A DNA stretch of 64,000 bases from the NCBI GenBank assembly GCA_021029095.1, contig JAJOHG010000018.1, forward strand, positions 124,001 through 188,000, read 5' to 3'. The position numbers were made by a program, and so were the translations under genes. Below the pieces are notes generated by a model that had not been told where the DNA came from, did not search any database, and saw only the letters and a program-made list of their open reading frames with translations. Below, in pieces: positions 24,076 through 36,096 of the stretch. Source of the stretch: Phellopilus nigrolimitatus. Its lineage: Eukaryota; Basidiomycota; Agaricomycetes; Hymenochaetales; Hymenochaetaceae. Position 1 is the first letter of the stretch; the number at the start of each line of letters is the position of its first letter.

Positions 24076-25190
24076 CACACGCGTACACACGAGAACGATG
24101 AAGCGGAGCCAGAACCCAAACCCAGATACATGCAGGGCCGGCGCGCACGGAGCGAAGCGTGCAGTCCGACGCACACTCGGTCTGTGCAGCGGAAGCAGGC
24201 AGGGCACCACGCCGGGCGCTTGCGCTCTACTCACACGCACGCACATAGATAGATAGATGCATACATACATACAGTACAGTACAATAGATGCAATAGATAC
24301 ACACGACGTCTATCCCGCTTTAAGCATAGGCACACCGCGCGCCTTCGAGGCTGTCCGAAACCGATTCCTTATGTACGGTTCTCGGTCCTCGTTCTCGGTT
24401 CTCGAGCCCAGCTCCAGCACCAGTAGCGCCCGGCGAGTCTGCCCATATCCGCGCCACACGCGCACACGCGATGACGAGGCGCGGGGGGCTTCGGGCCTTC
24501 GCGGCTTGGAAGCGCGGCAGCAAGCGGTGCATTGCGTAGCGTAGCGTACTATACGTACGTACGTATACTATAGTTAGGCTTCAGAGTTCCCGGGAGCGCA
24601 CTGCGTCTGCGTCTGCGGATGTGTGTCTTGTCTTGTCTTGTTTTGCCTTGTCTTGGCCGGCGCGCCACCCGGAGGCGGCTCGGCGCGCGCCACCCGCAAC
24701 ATGCATGCTGTTGGGCCCGCGGAGCTGCGCGGGCAGGTGGCTCGGACAGGTCGCCCCTGTCGCACCCAGGTATACACGCATGCGCGTCGGTGCCGCCCGA
24801 CTGCGCGCCCCGCTGCTTCCGCATACATACAAGTGCCAGACAGTGTCAGAGGAAGCAGGCGGAGCGCCAGCGATGACGCAGGCAGAAGCGGCGGTACATG
24901 TACGTCCACAGCAGCGGGCGCTGTCGGGCTCGGGCCCGGGACGGACAACTCAGGCTCAGGCTCGGATAGATGCAGGCACAGCCTGCGCCTTCCGACTGCG
25001 TCCAGGGGCCGTGCCGTGGACGGTGTGGTCAGACCGTGTCAGAGGAAGGGAAGCCCGCGATGACGATGGCGCAGGCAGGCAAGGGATTCAGAAGCGTCGG
25101 GGCGCGGGTGCATCCAGTCCGTCCTCGAGTCAGAGTTAAGCTTCTCGGAGCGCATATGCGCCGCGCACCGCATGTTCAATCTGCGCCGCG

Positions 25191-25217
25191 CGCAGCAGCA
25201 GCAGCAGCAGCAGCAGA
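25191..25217 (+). repeat. (CAG)n microsatellite
   Basis: About nine CAG units in the GC-rich block. No supported open reading frame contains them. Confidence 0.9.
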
Positions 25218-26470
25218 CCAGACGCGTCATCGACGCCCACCGGGGCTCGGGGACTCGGGGGCGCGGAGCGCCCCGCAGCCGGGCCAGATTTCATATTAGA
25301 CATGTAGACACGTATGCGCGCAGCGCCCGTCGACTCGACTCACGTCGTCCAAAATACAAATTATCAGAAACAACCGCTCACGCAGGCGCAGCCAGACAGA
25401 AGCCTGCCTGGCGCGATCTGGGATCTACGTCCCACATCCATATGTATGAATTTGCGAAGAGAGTCGAATTGCATATCGTGTGTGTGCGCGCGCGCGTGTG
25501 TGTGTGCAGGAGTCCGCGGAGCCGTGCAGGCAGGCAGGGCCCCCTCGAGATGAACGCTCGCTCGCACAGTAATATTCCGGCGAAGCGCAGCAGGCCCCCT
25601 CCCGTGCGCGCTTTGGGCAGGCGGAGCGCCATACGCGGGGGGCACGCGGCGCGCGCTGGGGGGCGGAGAACGGAGAAGGCAGGGGGGCTGCCCGGACGGG
25701 GATTGGCCGCGCTGGAAGGTGCGCCACGAAGGGGGTGGGGGTGGGGGATGCTGTAACGCGATCGCCGCGCAGCGATGGGGTGGGGATGCGAAGCGCGGGG
25801 GACGAAGAGCGGGGGCGGACGAGAGAGGCTAGGCTGCGGCCGAGCTGGGCGAGGGGGCAGGCAGGCGGGGGGCGGCGCCTGAGAAAGAGAGGGAAAGAGG
25901 GAGAGAGAAAGAGGCGTTGGGGAGGGCGAGTTGGGCGGCAGGCTGGCGTGGGGCGCGAGGCTTGCCTGAGCGGGCGACGGAGGCGAGGAGCCCGCGCGGC
26001 GGAATTTACGTAGCCGGGCTCGGTGCTAGTGCGAGGCGCGAGGCGGGCGCGGCAACGGCAACGGCAACGGCGTGCGAGCGAGGGGAGCGAATGTGGATGT
26101 AGATAATGCCGCTGACGCCAGCGTCCAGCGTCGACGCCGACGCCGATGCCGACGTCACGCGCGGAGACGGCGAAGGCGGGGGGTCGGCGAGCTGTCGAGG
26201 AGAGGGGGGCACCGCACGCTAGCAGCGAGGGCCGCGGCAAAGGCGGGTGACAGAGATGACAGGAGGCGTCACGGCGAGGGACGCACAGTGACGTGGTGAC
26301 GTGTGGGTGGCCGAATCGGGGAAGGAACGGGGGAAGTCGGGAAGCGTCTGCTCTCGTGGGCGTGCGCCGAGCTCCTGGGCCAGGCCAGGGAGCACGAGGC
26401 GCCAGGGTCCGGCCCCTTCGTTTGGGTGTGTTTGAAAGAGGGCTGTTTATGGGAGCAGGGGTGGCGCTGA

Positions 26471-26701
26471 TGGCCGTGCTGTATAAACATCGGGCAAACA
26501 GCACGCTTAGCCGCTCACACCGCGCTGCCGCCCACCCTCCCACAAGTCGTCTCTCCTCCAGTCGCTCGCTTTATAACCAGCCACCTCCCTCCTCTCTCCC
26601 GACTTGTCCCCCCCTCCCCTCCCGTCCCCCTTCCCTCCCGCTGACAAAGTCGTCCCAACCGAGTCCCACTCAGTTACTCAGCCACTCAGCCGTACCCCCC
26701 C
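26471..26701 (+). promoter_or_regulatory. core promoter and CT-rich leader of the zinc-finger gene
   Basis: TATAAA occurs at 26482-26487, and TTTATAA near 26570. A strongly pyrimidine-rich stretch runs from about 26530 to the ATG at 26702, typical of fungal transcription start regions. Upstream of about 26450 the plus strand is G-rich and downstream it is C/T-rich, so the skew flips at the presumed start site. The assignment is by position and composition. Confidence 0.5.
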
Positions 26702-29335
26702 ATGCCGGCCTCGCAGCCCATCTCCATCGCCCCCCCATCCCGCTCCCAAGGCCAAGGCCAGAGCCAGGGCTGGGGCGCACCCGGCACCTCCCCCCGCAGC
26801 GGTGAGAGCACCAGCGGCTACGCCATCCACCCCGGCCCCATCTTCGTCTCCGGCTCCTTCGGCACCGTCGCGGGCACCTCCCTCAGCTTCGGCAGCAAGC
26901 TCTTCCCCGGCCGCTCCCCCGCAGGCCAGCTCCTCAACCCCCTCGAGTGAGTCCCCCCACCCCCCTCGTCCGCTCCGTTTTTCTGTGTTCAAGGCGTCGG
27001 GACTGATCGTGTACGGATGGATCATGTCTTGCAGCCCAAACGACTTCAAGTGTCGCATCTCCTCTTCGATCGAGTCGGATCACAGCGCACTCGTCAACCC
27101 CCACATGTCCGAGCGCGAAATAGAGCAGGTAAGCTCTGGCTCCTGTCCTCGTTCTGTTTCTGGCTCCCCATCCCGCGCCCGCTGCCTTCTCGTCTTCGAT
27201 GATCGTGCCTATTCCAAATCATCCGCTCCCTCTCGGGGCTTCGCATTCTCGTGATTGCTCCCCCCATCGCGCGCGCGCGTGTCCCAGCTTCATGCTTCGG
27301 AGTACCACATTGCCCCTTCACGCCCACCCTCATCACTTCTCGCCCTCGCCGCCCGCGACCGCATCGCGCGCGCGGGAGGGAGAGAAGAGAAAGAGATCTG
27401 AACTTTGAGCTTCCCGCTCCTTTTTCGTGTCGCCGAGCCCCAGCCTATTCTGTTTAGCCTTTCAGATTTCCAGATGCTGACGTAATCGCGCTTTAGTGCC
27501 GGAACTTCGCGTGCTGTGGGCTTCCGCTCCCTGATCTGCACGAGCTCATCGAGCACTTTGAGACACACCACGTCTTCGTCGTCGACCCCTCGTCCTCCAC
27601 CTACGCCAACGGCAGCCTGCCCCCCGGCACAACCGCGGGCATGCCGGCCCGCAGCTCGGACTCCTCCCTTGCCGGTGCGCTCGGCCAGGGCATGCCGGCC
27701 GCTTCCGGATCCTCGCCGCCGCCCACACATAACCGGCAAAGCAGCCTCTCGCTCTCCATGGCCGGCGGCGTCGCCGCTTTTGATCCGGATGATATGGAGC
27801 TCGACCTCGAGGCGGACAGCCCCCCGTCCTCCTCGTCCTCGCACTCCTCTCCCGAGGCGGGCGGCGTCTCGCTCCCCGCTGGCGGCCCCTACCGTTTCAC
27901 ATCGAACGGCTCCATCAGCTCTGTCATGTCCTCGCCCCCGGACACTCCGCTGCTCGCGACGCCGGTGTCCCCCGTGCACTCCAACGGCTTCGTGAACGGC
28001 ACGCAGCAGAGTGCGTTCCCCTGGGGCGCGCAAGCGTCTACGGACGGCAGCCTCGTGACGCCTACGCCGACGGTGCCATCCGGCCCGTCGGCATTCGACA
28101 GTGTGCACCTCCCGCCCAAGTCCTCGTGCGCGACCACCTCGCCGCTCGGCATGTTCGCGCACCCGTACGCGGGCGCCCGCCGCAGCCTGCACCACCTGTC
28201 GTCGGGCTATGCGCTGCGCGCAACGGCCGCGCAGCAGAGCCAGGCGCAGAGCAACGCCGCGCTCGTCGCGAGCGCGCTGAACGGGTACTCGGGGTACTCG
28301 GACTACTCGCGCGCGTTCCCTGGGACGCTCGGCCTCGGCTCGAGTCAGCATATGGGCGCAGTCAATGCCGGCGCGTCGGCGAGAACGGGCAGCGCGGACG
28401 GCATTATGAACGCTGAGGGCGCGATCCACCCGAGTCTTTTGTTCGGTGGGAGCCGGACTTCGACGCCCGCGCCGAACGCTGCGGGTGCTCGCCCGGGCAC
28501 GGAGGTGAACACGCCGATGACGACACCCGCGCAGTCGCGCGCGTCGTCTCCCTCCTCCAACGCCGCGCCGACGGCCTCCTCGTCCACTAGTGCGCGCAAG
28601 CCCGGGTCGTCCTCCACGCTCGGCACGCCGTCGACGACGCTCTCGCGGCCGGCGTCGTCGCTGCTGCTCTCGAAGCCGTTCAAGTGCCCGAAGGCGGGGT
28701 GCATGAAGTCGTACAAGCAGGCGAACGGGCTGAAGTACCACGTGACGCACGGGCAGTGCAACTTCAACCCGCCGCCGGAGCTGTCGTCCGTCGAGGGCCT
28801 CACGGAGCGCGAGGCGGAGCGCCGCCTCCGCCCGTTTTGCTGCCAGGTCCCGCCGTGCCAGCGCCGCTACAAGAACATGAACGGCCTCAGGTACCACTAC
28901 CAGCACTCGGGCGACCACGGCGCGGTCGGCCTCGCGCTGCTCGCGAGCGGGAACCACGACGCGACGCGCAGCCAGCCGAGCCCGCCGGCGATCAGCCTCG
29001 ACACGGACGTGCCCGCGGCGGGCGCGCACGGGCACGGGCACGGGCACGGGGGCGCGGGCGCGGGCACGATGAGCGCGCCGCCGACGCCGGCCCCGGCCCC
29101 GGCGTGCCACGCGGGGCGCTTCGCGCAGGGCCAGGCGCAGTTTGCGACGCAGAGCCAGCCGGCGAGCGCGTATGCGAGCCCGTGGGGGAGCCCGCGCTCG
29201 GGGTCGCCGTACCAGGCGCAGGCGCAGGCGAGCCAGCCGATCCAGGTGCCGCAGCCGCAGCAGCCCCATGGCCAGACGCAGGGCCAGCTGGCGTACCCGC
29301 AGGCGCAGTGGGCGGTGGACACGGTGATGTCGTGA
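26702..29335 (+). CDS. Sfp1-like C2H2 zinc-finger transcription regulator
   Basis: Three exons (26702-26946, 27035-27128, 27497-29335) are in phase and give 725 aa. An N-terminal finger-like unit (CRNFACCGLPLPDLHELIEH, then FETHH) spans the third exon start. A long S/P/T-rich linker follows (about residues 140-460). Two C2H2 fingers then lie at about residues 505-590: CPKAGCMKSYKQANGLKYHV (second His in HVTH) and CQVPPCQRRYKNMNGLRYHY (HYQH). The tail is rich in G, H, Q and A. The 'SYKxxNGLKYH' fingers are typical of the fungal Sfp1 group, which controls ribosome biogenesis and growth in yeasts; the role here is inferred. The gene is GC-rich with few neighbours upstream. The second intron is long (368 bp) for this window. 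Confidence 0.88.
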
Positions 29336-30351
29336 TATCGCGGGTTGTGTCCTCGCTGTTTCTTTGGTTTTTTCTGTCTCTCTCTCTCTCTCTCTCTTGC
29401 TTCGATCTGCTCTGTTTCTATACAGCTCGGTCTGCGCCGCTGCACCCGTTGTCTGGGTGCGCCGGGCGCGCGAGCAAAAGTACATACGATATACGATACA
29501 ACACTACAGTGTGCTAAAAAGTAAAGCGTAACACGCATAATGCGGGCGCCCTGTGCCCCCCTTGTTTTCTCATTTTCTCACCATTATTCCGCTTTTTCTT
29601 TTCTCTTCTTTTTTTTCCTAACATCGTCTCACCTAAGCCTCGCGTACTAAAAACTCGTCTCTTTTTTCTTTCTCGTCTCGTCTTCTATCTCCTGTCTACT
29701 TACTCACCCGCTTTCGTCTGCCCTCCCATCTGCTATACGATAGTATACTACCTAGCCCCTCCACCATTATTAGTATTCTTCCCGAGTCCCCGCCCAGTCT
29801 GAGTCTGTTCTTACTTTGTTTGCGCCCGCAGGGGCCGGCCCCTCGCGCGCTCCCAGCAACGCCTTTGTTTTGTGCCTCTGCGACTCGGCGTAGATAATAA
29901 TTCTCTTCTCCTTCTCTCTTCTCTATAATTGCAGTTGTTAAGACGCGGCTGGAGGCTCGTACCTACCTCTCGCTATCTATCTGTTTGGCCTGATGGATTT
30001 CGGATTTTCTTTTTATTTCCTGTTTGTTTTGCGTTTTGCTTCCCTGTAGAGATTGATTTGGCCTGCTTGCCTTGTATAGATGTGTAGTTATAAAATAGAC
30101 GCGGAAATGGGTTTGGAGACTTTCTTCCTGTGTGTGTGCGTATGCAATAGGGGAAGGTAGGCTAGAGGAATGACGTCAGGCAGGTGATCACTGACGTCTC
30201 CGCAGGCGTTCCGCTACTTTAGCCCCGTCCCGCCTTCTCCTCTCTCATCCTCTCAGATCCACCCCTCATCGCAGTCCACCAAGACTCCACCCTCTCCTTC
30301 TCTCAACAAAGCAACAAAGCAGAAAACACCGAACAAAGTCACCGCGGAACG
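29336..30351. other. 3' region of the zinc-finger gene and upstream region of the peroxiredoxin gene
   Basis: About 1 kb of T/C-rich non-coding DNA. A long trailer with TCTCTC runs (29370-29400) follows the zinc-finger stop. The last 130 bp before 30352 are pyrimidine-rich, as expected for the peroxiredoxin leader. No gene was seen. Confidence 0.5.
30171..30199. promoter_or_regulatory. paired CRE-type bZIP sites upstream of the peroxiredoxin gene
   Basis: A perfect TGACGTCA palindrome lies at 30171-30178, and a near copy TGACGTCT at 30192-30199. Spacing is two helical turns (21 bp), and the sites are about 155-180 bp before the ATG at 30352. TGACGTCA is the binding site of Atf/CREB-type bZIP factors, which drive oxidative-stress genes in fungi. 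Regulation of this gene by such a factor is inferred. Confidence 0.5.
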
Positions 30352-31196
30352 ATGGCCTCGATCCTCGCGAGCACCGCACACGCCGCGCACGCCGCCGCGG
30401 GCTCGTTCCTCGGCGCGGCGCCCGTCGCCGTCGGCGGCGCGCTGCCCGCCGCGCCGACCGTGAAGGAGCTCGACCCCGAGAAGGGCTTCGCCCTCGGGAA
30501 GGAGGGCGGGCGGGTCGTCATCGTGAGCGCCCCCGTTTCGTGCGCGTGCGAGAGCGGGGCGGGACTGTGTGCTGATCTCGCGGACGGGCGCACGGCAGGT
30601 GGGCGTGCCCGGCGCGTTCACGCCGCCGTGCAGCAGCCAGGTGCCCGGGTATATAGAGAAGGCGGACGCATTCGCCGCGCGCGGCGTAAAGGCGATCTAC
30701 GTCGTCGCGGTGAACGACGCGTTTGTCACGCAGTGAGTGTGTGCAGCTGCGGTTGTGTGTATTTCGCGCCGGGTGTGCTCATTGCGCGGTGCAGGGCGTG
30801 GAAGGAGAAGCTCACGGGCGGGAAGCCGACGTGTGAGTGTTTCGAACGGCTGCTGCGGATGCTGCTGCTGACTGACTGACTGACGCGCGGGAATGCTGAA
30901 ACGAACGGCAGCGGTGCGCTTCGTCGCGGACGACAAGGGCGAGTTCACCGCGGGCGTCGGCATGCTGTTCGACGCGAGCGGGCTGCTCGGCGGGCCGCGC
31001 TCGAAGGTGCGTGATTTAATGTGTTGTGTCTCTCGATGGCGGCTAAAATCGATGCGCTTTGCTGTGCTTTTTTTCCTGGGTCCCGCAGAGATACGTGCTC
31101 GTTGCGGAGGACGGCAAGGTGACGCACGTCGCGGTCGAGGAGAGCCCGCCGGACGTCAGCGTCACGAAGGCGGACGCCATCCTCGCGCAGCTCTGA
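30352..31196 (+). CDS. atypical 2-Cys peroxiredoxin, Prx5/AHP1 type
   Basis: Five exons (30352-30522, 30599-30732, 30795-30832, 30912-31006, 31089-31196) are in phase and give 181 aa, normal for this family. The product reduces hydrogen peroxide and alkyl hydroperoxides using thioredoxin-type donors. The peroxidatic cysteine lies in VGVPGAFTPPCSSQVPGYIE (second exon), the conserved P-x3-T-x2-C motif. AIYVVAVNDAFVTQAW and FDASGLLGGPRSKRYVLVAE are further family blocks. The alanine-rich N-terminus (ILASTAHAAHAAAGSFLGAA) could be a weak mitochondrial or peroxisomal-type leader, but the C-terminus is AQL. ARS-type variants of SKL are not matched exactly, so location is open. CRE-type sites lie upstream. 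Confidence 0.92.
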
Positions 31197-31688
31197 GGAC
31201 GCGAATGGCGAAATGTATATGGAAACGCGGGAGGGCCCAGCGAAGAAAGGAGAATCCTGAGAGAGATGTATTTCTAGTGTACGAGGGGGAGATATGCTTA
31301 CCAGTCAATTGTATTCCTTGCGAAAATATAACAAGAAACGAGTATCGTCTGAGCTGCATCTGCCAAATAAAAGACAATAACGAGGGTCTGGTTCTTCTAT
31401 CGCAGCTATATGATGTTTGAACCAGCGATAGTTGCCACATTTGCTTACATAAGCCAATGATGACTCACCTAAAAGTTCTGCTCCTGAGCTCCTCGCGATC
31501 GAAACACATCCTTTGCTTGTATGTCTCTCCATCTTTATTCTCGGGCTCCGTCTCAGAACCCCGCCTCTTCGCTCTAGGACCGTCTACTGCTCGGCCCTGC
31601 CCGATTCATCACAAGCAAATACATACATACATACGTAACCCACCCCCGGCGAGGACAGAAAGACAAAAAAAATAAGGGACGGGACAAA
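31197..31688. other. intergenic between peroxiredoxin and DPH3
   Basis: 492 bp with no gene. It should hold the peroxiredoxin 3' end and the DPH3 promoter. A short run of ACAT/ACATAC repeats lies about 60 bp before the DPH3 start. Confidence 0.5.
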
Positions 31689-32169
31689 ATGGGCGCGTAC
31701 TACGACGAGGTCGAGATCGAGGACATGGCGTGGGACGCCGCGCGGGGCGTGTTCCACTACCCGTGCCCGTGCGGCGACCGCTTCGAGATCTCGCGCGCGC
31801 AGCTCGCGGCGTGCGAGGACGTCGCGGCGTGCCCGAGCTGCAGCCTCGTGATCCGCGTCGTGTACGACCCGGTGCGCAGTGCAGTCTTTCGTGTGTTTCT
31901 GGCCGGGAAATGCTGACTCGCGAGTGGGATGGTTCTGCCCCCCCTAGCTTGATTTTGAGGACGACGCGGACGAGGACCCGGATGACTCTGCGTCAGAGTC
32001 AGAGTCCGAGAGTGAGCCCGAGTCCGAGAATGAGGAGGATGCGGAGGAAGAGAAGCGCCGTGCGGAGGGCGCAGCGGCGGCGGCGGTGGAGGAAGCGCTC
32101 GCGAAGCTGAGCGTATCCGACGCGGATGTGGACGCCGGCGCCACCGACCCAAAGCGGGGGGCTGCGTGA
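31689..32169 (+). CDS. DPH3: diphthamide biosynthesis protein 3 (CSL zinc-finger, Kti11)
   Basis: Two exons (31689-31871 and 31948-32169) are in phase and give 134 aa. The N-terminal CSL zinc-binding domain is complete. It begins [13 protein letters not shown], with cysteines in [13 protein letters not shown] and [17 protein letters not shown], i.e. the CxC...CxxC set that binds one metal. In eukaryotes DPH3 is the electron donor for the Dph1-Dph2 step of diphthamide formation on eEF2, and as Kti11 it also works with Elongator in tRNA wobble modification. An acidic S/D/E-rich tail after the intron and an alanine-rich C-terminus make it longer than the yeast protein (about 80 aa). The start is fixed by the conserved N-terminus. 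Confidence 0.93.
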
Positions 32170-35100
32170 GCCTGCGTGATTCGGCTTGGCCGAAGGGGGA
32201 TACGCAGGGAGGGGGAAGGGAAGAGGGGAACAGGAGGATTCCCGCTCTTTGTTGTATGAGTAATGCATGTATGTGCCAATGCGTCGTTTTGGCTCGCCTT
32301 CAGATTTGTCTCTTACTCTATTTTGCTTCGCTGAACGACAGTTCCAACGTGTTGTACGATTACGATTACAGTAACATGGTTTCGGTTGCGTTCATGTCCG
32401 CACTGCAGGCCCCTCCCCCCACGAATTGAGTGCGTGGAGGCGACGCTATGCGTTTCCGCACGAGGTGCGTACTTGGCTGAAGCGGGAACGGAAAACGTGG
32501 ATTATGAACGGCTGTATTGAATTCGATTGGCCATGTGTTGTTGTTCCTTTGACTCGCATAGTCTAACATCTGGTATTTTTTGAGCTCTTCTCCATCCGTC
32601 CTCCTGTCTGTCTGTCGCCTGAATATTCTAGCAGTGACATGCAGGAGACCCAGCACGGTCCGCACTCGGCGGTGCTGCTGGATTACTATGCTTTGTACTC
32701 TGTTTGTTAAGAGGTCATTGCTTACGATCCTAAAGCCTGCTGCAGTCACACTGCCTGCCGAAAGCCCTCGAAATTTTTGGCAGTGTTGTGTTGTGAGCTT
32801 GTTGAGAAGAAGCCACACGGAAAACCAGAGCACGGGTGCGTTCCGATTGGCCGCGGCCGTGTCGCACGAGTTACAGTACGCATACGCAACGTGTTTCAGC
32901 GCACACAGCTTAGGCCGGGGCCCGCCCGACGGCTCCGCGTAATAATTGATCCGCGCCTCCCGACGTACGTCGATCGCGGTCCGCGGCCTCCGCACCGATC
33001 AGGGGTTCTAGGCAGTTTCCGTGCGTTTGGTCTAGAAGAGCCGCGCTTGTGGAATCCCCTGTGGATCTGTTCAGATCTGTACTCTAAATTCTGTGCGATC
33101 GCCCCCGTCGTTGTGGCTGCGGGTTAGTAAGAAAATTCTACTGTCTTCTTTTCTCCAGTTTAGGACCTGCCTGCAATTTTGGCCGAGCTGAAGTGCAAAA
33201 CAGACAAAGGGGGGAAAGCCGAAGAAAGAAGAAAGCTACGTACATCCATTTTACAGGCACAGACTTGCGAGTCCGAGCCGATTCGACTCGCCAGAGCTTC
33301 ATGTTTCCTCGGACCGTCGGACAACGTCGAAACATTTTCCTATGAATTACGGTATGATCCGCTTCCACGAGTGTCCACTATTCCTCGTGCTCGAATTTTA
33401 CGCCTCCCTTAAGACAGGAGAATTGATCTGCGCGAGAGTTTTGATCTCTCTGTAGAGGACAATCACTTCAGCAAACGGAACGACTTGGAAGCGCGCGAAA
33501 ATGTTTCATTCCCGCATGATGCTGTCGCTCGGACGAAATTTCCGAACCGAATGGTTTCTATGGTCTTTACAGACCATAAATGCCTTTCTCTGCAAATTAG
33601 CCTCTGCGCCAGGCGCTCATATGCGACGTTAACCACCTCGCACTTTTACTGCTCGGCGTTCCATCTTGTTCTCGCGGTCCCCTCTTTGCTGGCGACAAAT
33701 CGTTTAGGCGGGCCCCCCAGCACAAGACAACACACTCGCCTCTTTCTTCTGATCTGAAATTTCTGCAAGGATTCATCTTGCCTCTGATCGGCACGCTCGC
33801 CCGTGCTTCAAAACTGACGGCATTGCCAGGTTGCGTTCTGCCCGCCCGACTGCGGGTTCCTTCCTCGCACTGCTGTTTTCCCGCTCTTCACCGCGGAGCG
33901 GTAGGAATGGAACTATGCCGTTGTTCCCCCGGGCCCGCAAGTTTTTTATGTGTCCGGGACTGTGCCGGCATTCCTCCTCTCTTCTGAGCCAGCACACCCC
34001 TCAACGTACCCTAGCGGACGAGTTTTGCCTCCGCGGGCGACTCGACTCCGTCCGTCCCCGCTGTGCTGTGCTCCCGCGTCGCACGACCTTACAGACAGAC
34101 GTGGCGGCCTTCCCTTCTCCAAAAATTCCACGCAACCGGATAACGGGCTGCATGCACTAGGTACAGACTTAGACACCTTCGTTTCCCGGACGCTCCTCCC
34201 CCCTTCTCGAGCCGCACTGCCATCGTGCACCACCCAGCGGTGCTGCGCAGTCGCGGGTCACCCCCAGTCCGCAGGGCATTTCGCTGCTCCGAGCCCGTCG
34301 TTCCACGTCTCCGCACATCCATCTCCCTTCTTTCCTGAACCTAGTAATAACACGTATACTCTCGAACCGCCGGTGTCCGCTCCCCCCCCCCCCCCCCCCC
34401 CCCCCCCGCTCCCGGCTCCACAGTCCGCTCTTCCCAGCCAAGTCAGACGCACTTCATTTCAAAAAAAAAAAAAAAGTGCCGGCCGACTCCGGCAGCAGCG
34501 TTCGCAGCGCCTCGCGCCCAAGGGGTGACTCAGCGACACACACACGCACCGCGTGCTTCTGCGGCGAGCTTACGCGTCGTCGTGCGACGTGTCGAAAGTT
34601 TTCTGAGTCAGGCAGGCAGGCTGAGGCCTGCCATATGTCCGACGCGCCCAGAGCCTTTATCCCGAACTCGGCGCTATCCTGATACCTAAATACCTAAACA
34701 TATCGAGGAGAGCGGGCACCTTCTCGGATCTTCCGGCGGCGCTTACTAATCGTACTATCGGTTATTTGGTTATTTGATTTTGATTTTTTTTTTGAGCTTG
34801 TTGTTGCAAACTCTGAATCGATCTGCTTCCTGTCTTGAACCCTGACGTTTTACAGGTGCATCGCGAAAACAGGCCGGAGATGAATAATCAGAGGTCAGTG
34901 TAATACATGTATGTATAGACACTCACAAATCTTGTGGTAAGCTAAGTCTTACAGAACTGCGGCAAGGCTTTCAAATCTTACGAACTTCTCGCAAGACACG
35001 TCGCAGTTGAAGAAAGAATTCGAAGATACGTGCAGTTTGGGATATTCCGAGCTGCTGGCTTCCTGACTCCTTCGACAAATATCTCTGACTTACTAACGGA

Positions 35101-35560
35101 GTTGATGGCTGCCGATCTCCGGAGAGCCACATTTTGTGCTACCCCCGTGGGAATGAGCTGGTCATTCTCCGCGCAACCGCTCTGTCAGCGAGTGACGTTC
35201 GAGCTGGCGAGAACACTGCTTTTCCTTGCTGGCTTTACAACAAACTTGACAACGTGGCTAGGCAATTGACCCCGTTTGATGCCTTCAAACCTAATTGGTA
35301 ACCCATTCTTTCTTTGACGTCGACTACGAAAGCCAGGCTCACTAATTCTTACATTTTTTTCAGTTCTCAAGCCTCACAACTAGTAATCGAAGAAAAGGAC
35401 ATTGATATGGCGTGGTTGTTACGAGCATGTGGCAGGCCTCGCAATACGGATTTGTGACGAAAATGTTAATAGATTTTTTTAATCGGCCTCATCGTGGTTT
35501 GATCAGTGCTAAAGTACGTCTCTTCTCTTAGATATCTCAAACAACGAGGATGACGCGGGT
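32170..35560. other. 3.4-kb stretch without a supportable gene
   Basis: Open frames are short, overlap on both strands and carry no recognised motif. Notable items are a run of 26 C at 34382-34407 and 15 A at 34461-34475. I found no tRNA or repeat ends. Part of it may hold promoters, but no flanking gene starts toward it from the right. Confidence 0.45.
34382..34475 (+). repeat. poly-C(26) and poly-A(15) tracts
   Basis: An uninterrupted run of 26 C (34382-34407) is followed 53 bp later by 15 A (34461-34475). They lie in gene-free DNA. Run lengths may be affected by sequencing. Confidence 0.9.
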
Positions 35561-35677
35561 TGGTTGCCCTCCCTAAGACCGTTTTAGATCGACCTGGTAG
35601 ACAAAAGTGTTATGATTTTGAGTGATTTGAAAGGTCAATAATCTAGGGACGCAAGACGAACTTTGCTACACCGTCTT

Positions 35678-36055
35678 CTATTTTCCATACCTGATGGCGG
35701 TAGTGCTTTCATACCATTGAGGCTCCTCGTCCATCTCCCGCTCGAGAAGCTCTTTCACCTTAGTCATCGTATCCTCGTCTGGGAGCGTTGCATATGCTGG
35801 ATACATGTTGGTTGCGACGTATACGCACATATCGCGGTCTTCTGCATCTTCAGATCCGATAGGAAGAATTCCTCCTTTATGAGCCTGTACGCCACATGCG
35901 AAGATAGCTTTCTTCAGAGCTGCCGATGTGCGAAGGAGACCATCGGCTCCTGCTCCGGTCGGGCTTTCAAGGTCCTTTTGCGTGAGAAAACCGCGTGCCT
36001 CGCCCCAAGCCTCCAGCCATGAATAATCAAGACGGTATCCGCAAATTTTGTACTG
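35678..36055 (-). pseudogene. array copy 1: 5'-truncated member of the unknown family
   Basis: The frame is open from the left stop at 35678-35680 up through QYKICGYRLDYSWLEAWGEA to about 36055. The usual first ten codons (MASDNTSPF-type) and the upstream region are absent. Instead, the sequence passes directly into the spacer block CCCGGGTTGGTTGCCGACCC that normally lies downstream of the next gene. This looks like an unequal crossing-over joint. No ATG is available at the right place. The remaining coding part is uninterrupted and ends TTAIRYGK, so the loss of the start is likely recent. Confidence 0.75.
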
Positions 36056-36096
36056 GCCCGGGTTGGTTGCCGACCCTACACTCTCCTCAGTCCCGC

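Larger units (their letters stand above)
19701..26470. other. ~6.8-kb GC-rich stretch without a supportable gene
   Basis: Composition changes sharply to GC-rich DNA, in which long open frames occur on all six frames because stop codons are rare. None of the frames contains a recognisable domain or clear splice structure. The stretch contains several simple repeats and G-runs (listed separately) and leads into the promoter of the zinc-finger regulator at 26702. It may be an extended upstream control region, a non-coding transcript unit or a GC island. The sequence alone does not decide. Confidence 0.5.

Noticed and set aside
25425..26543. 372-codon minus-strand frame in the GC-rich block
   Set aside because: Low-complexity R/P/A/S composition, the result of few stop codons in GC-rich DNA; overlaps other long frames and lacks any motif.
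27290..29485. 731-codon open frame on the minus strand opposite the zinc-finger gene
   Set aside because: Arginine/alanine-rich antisense shadow of a GC-rich coding exon; no domain and no splice logic, and the plus strand carries clear fingers.
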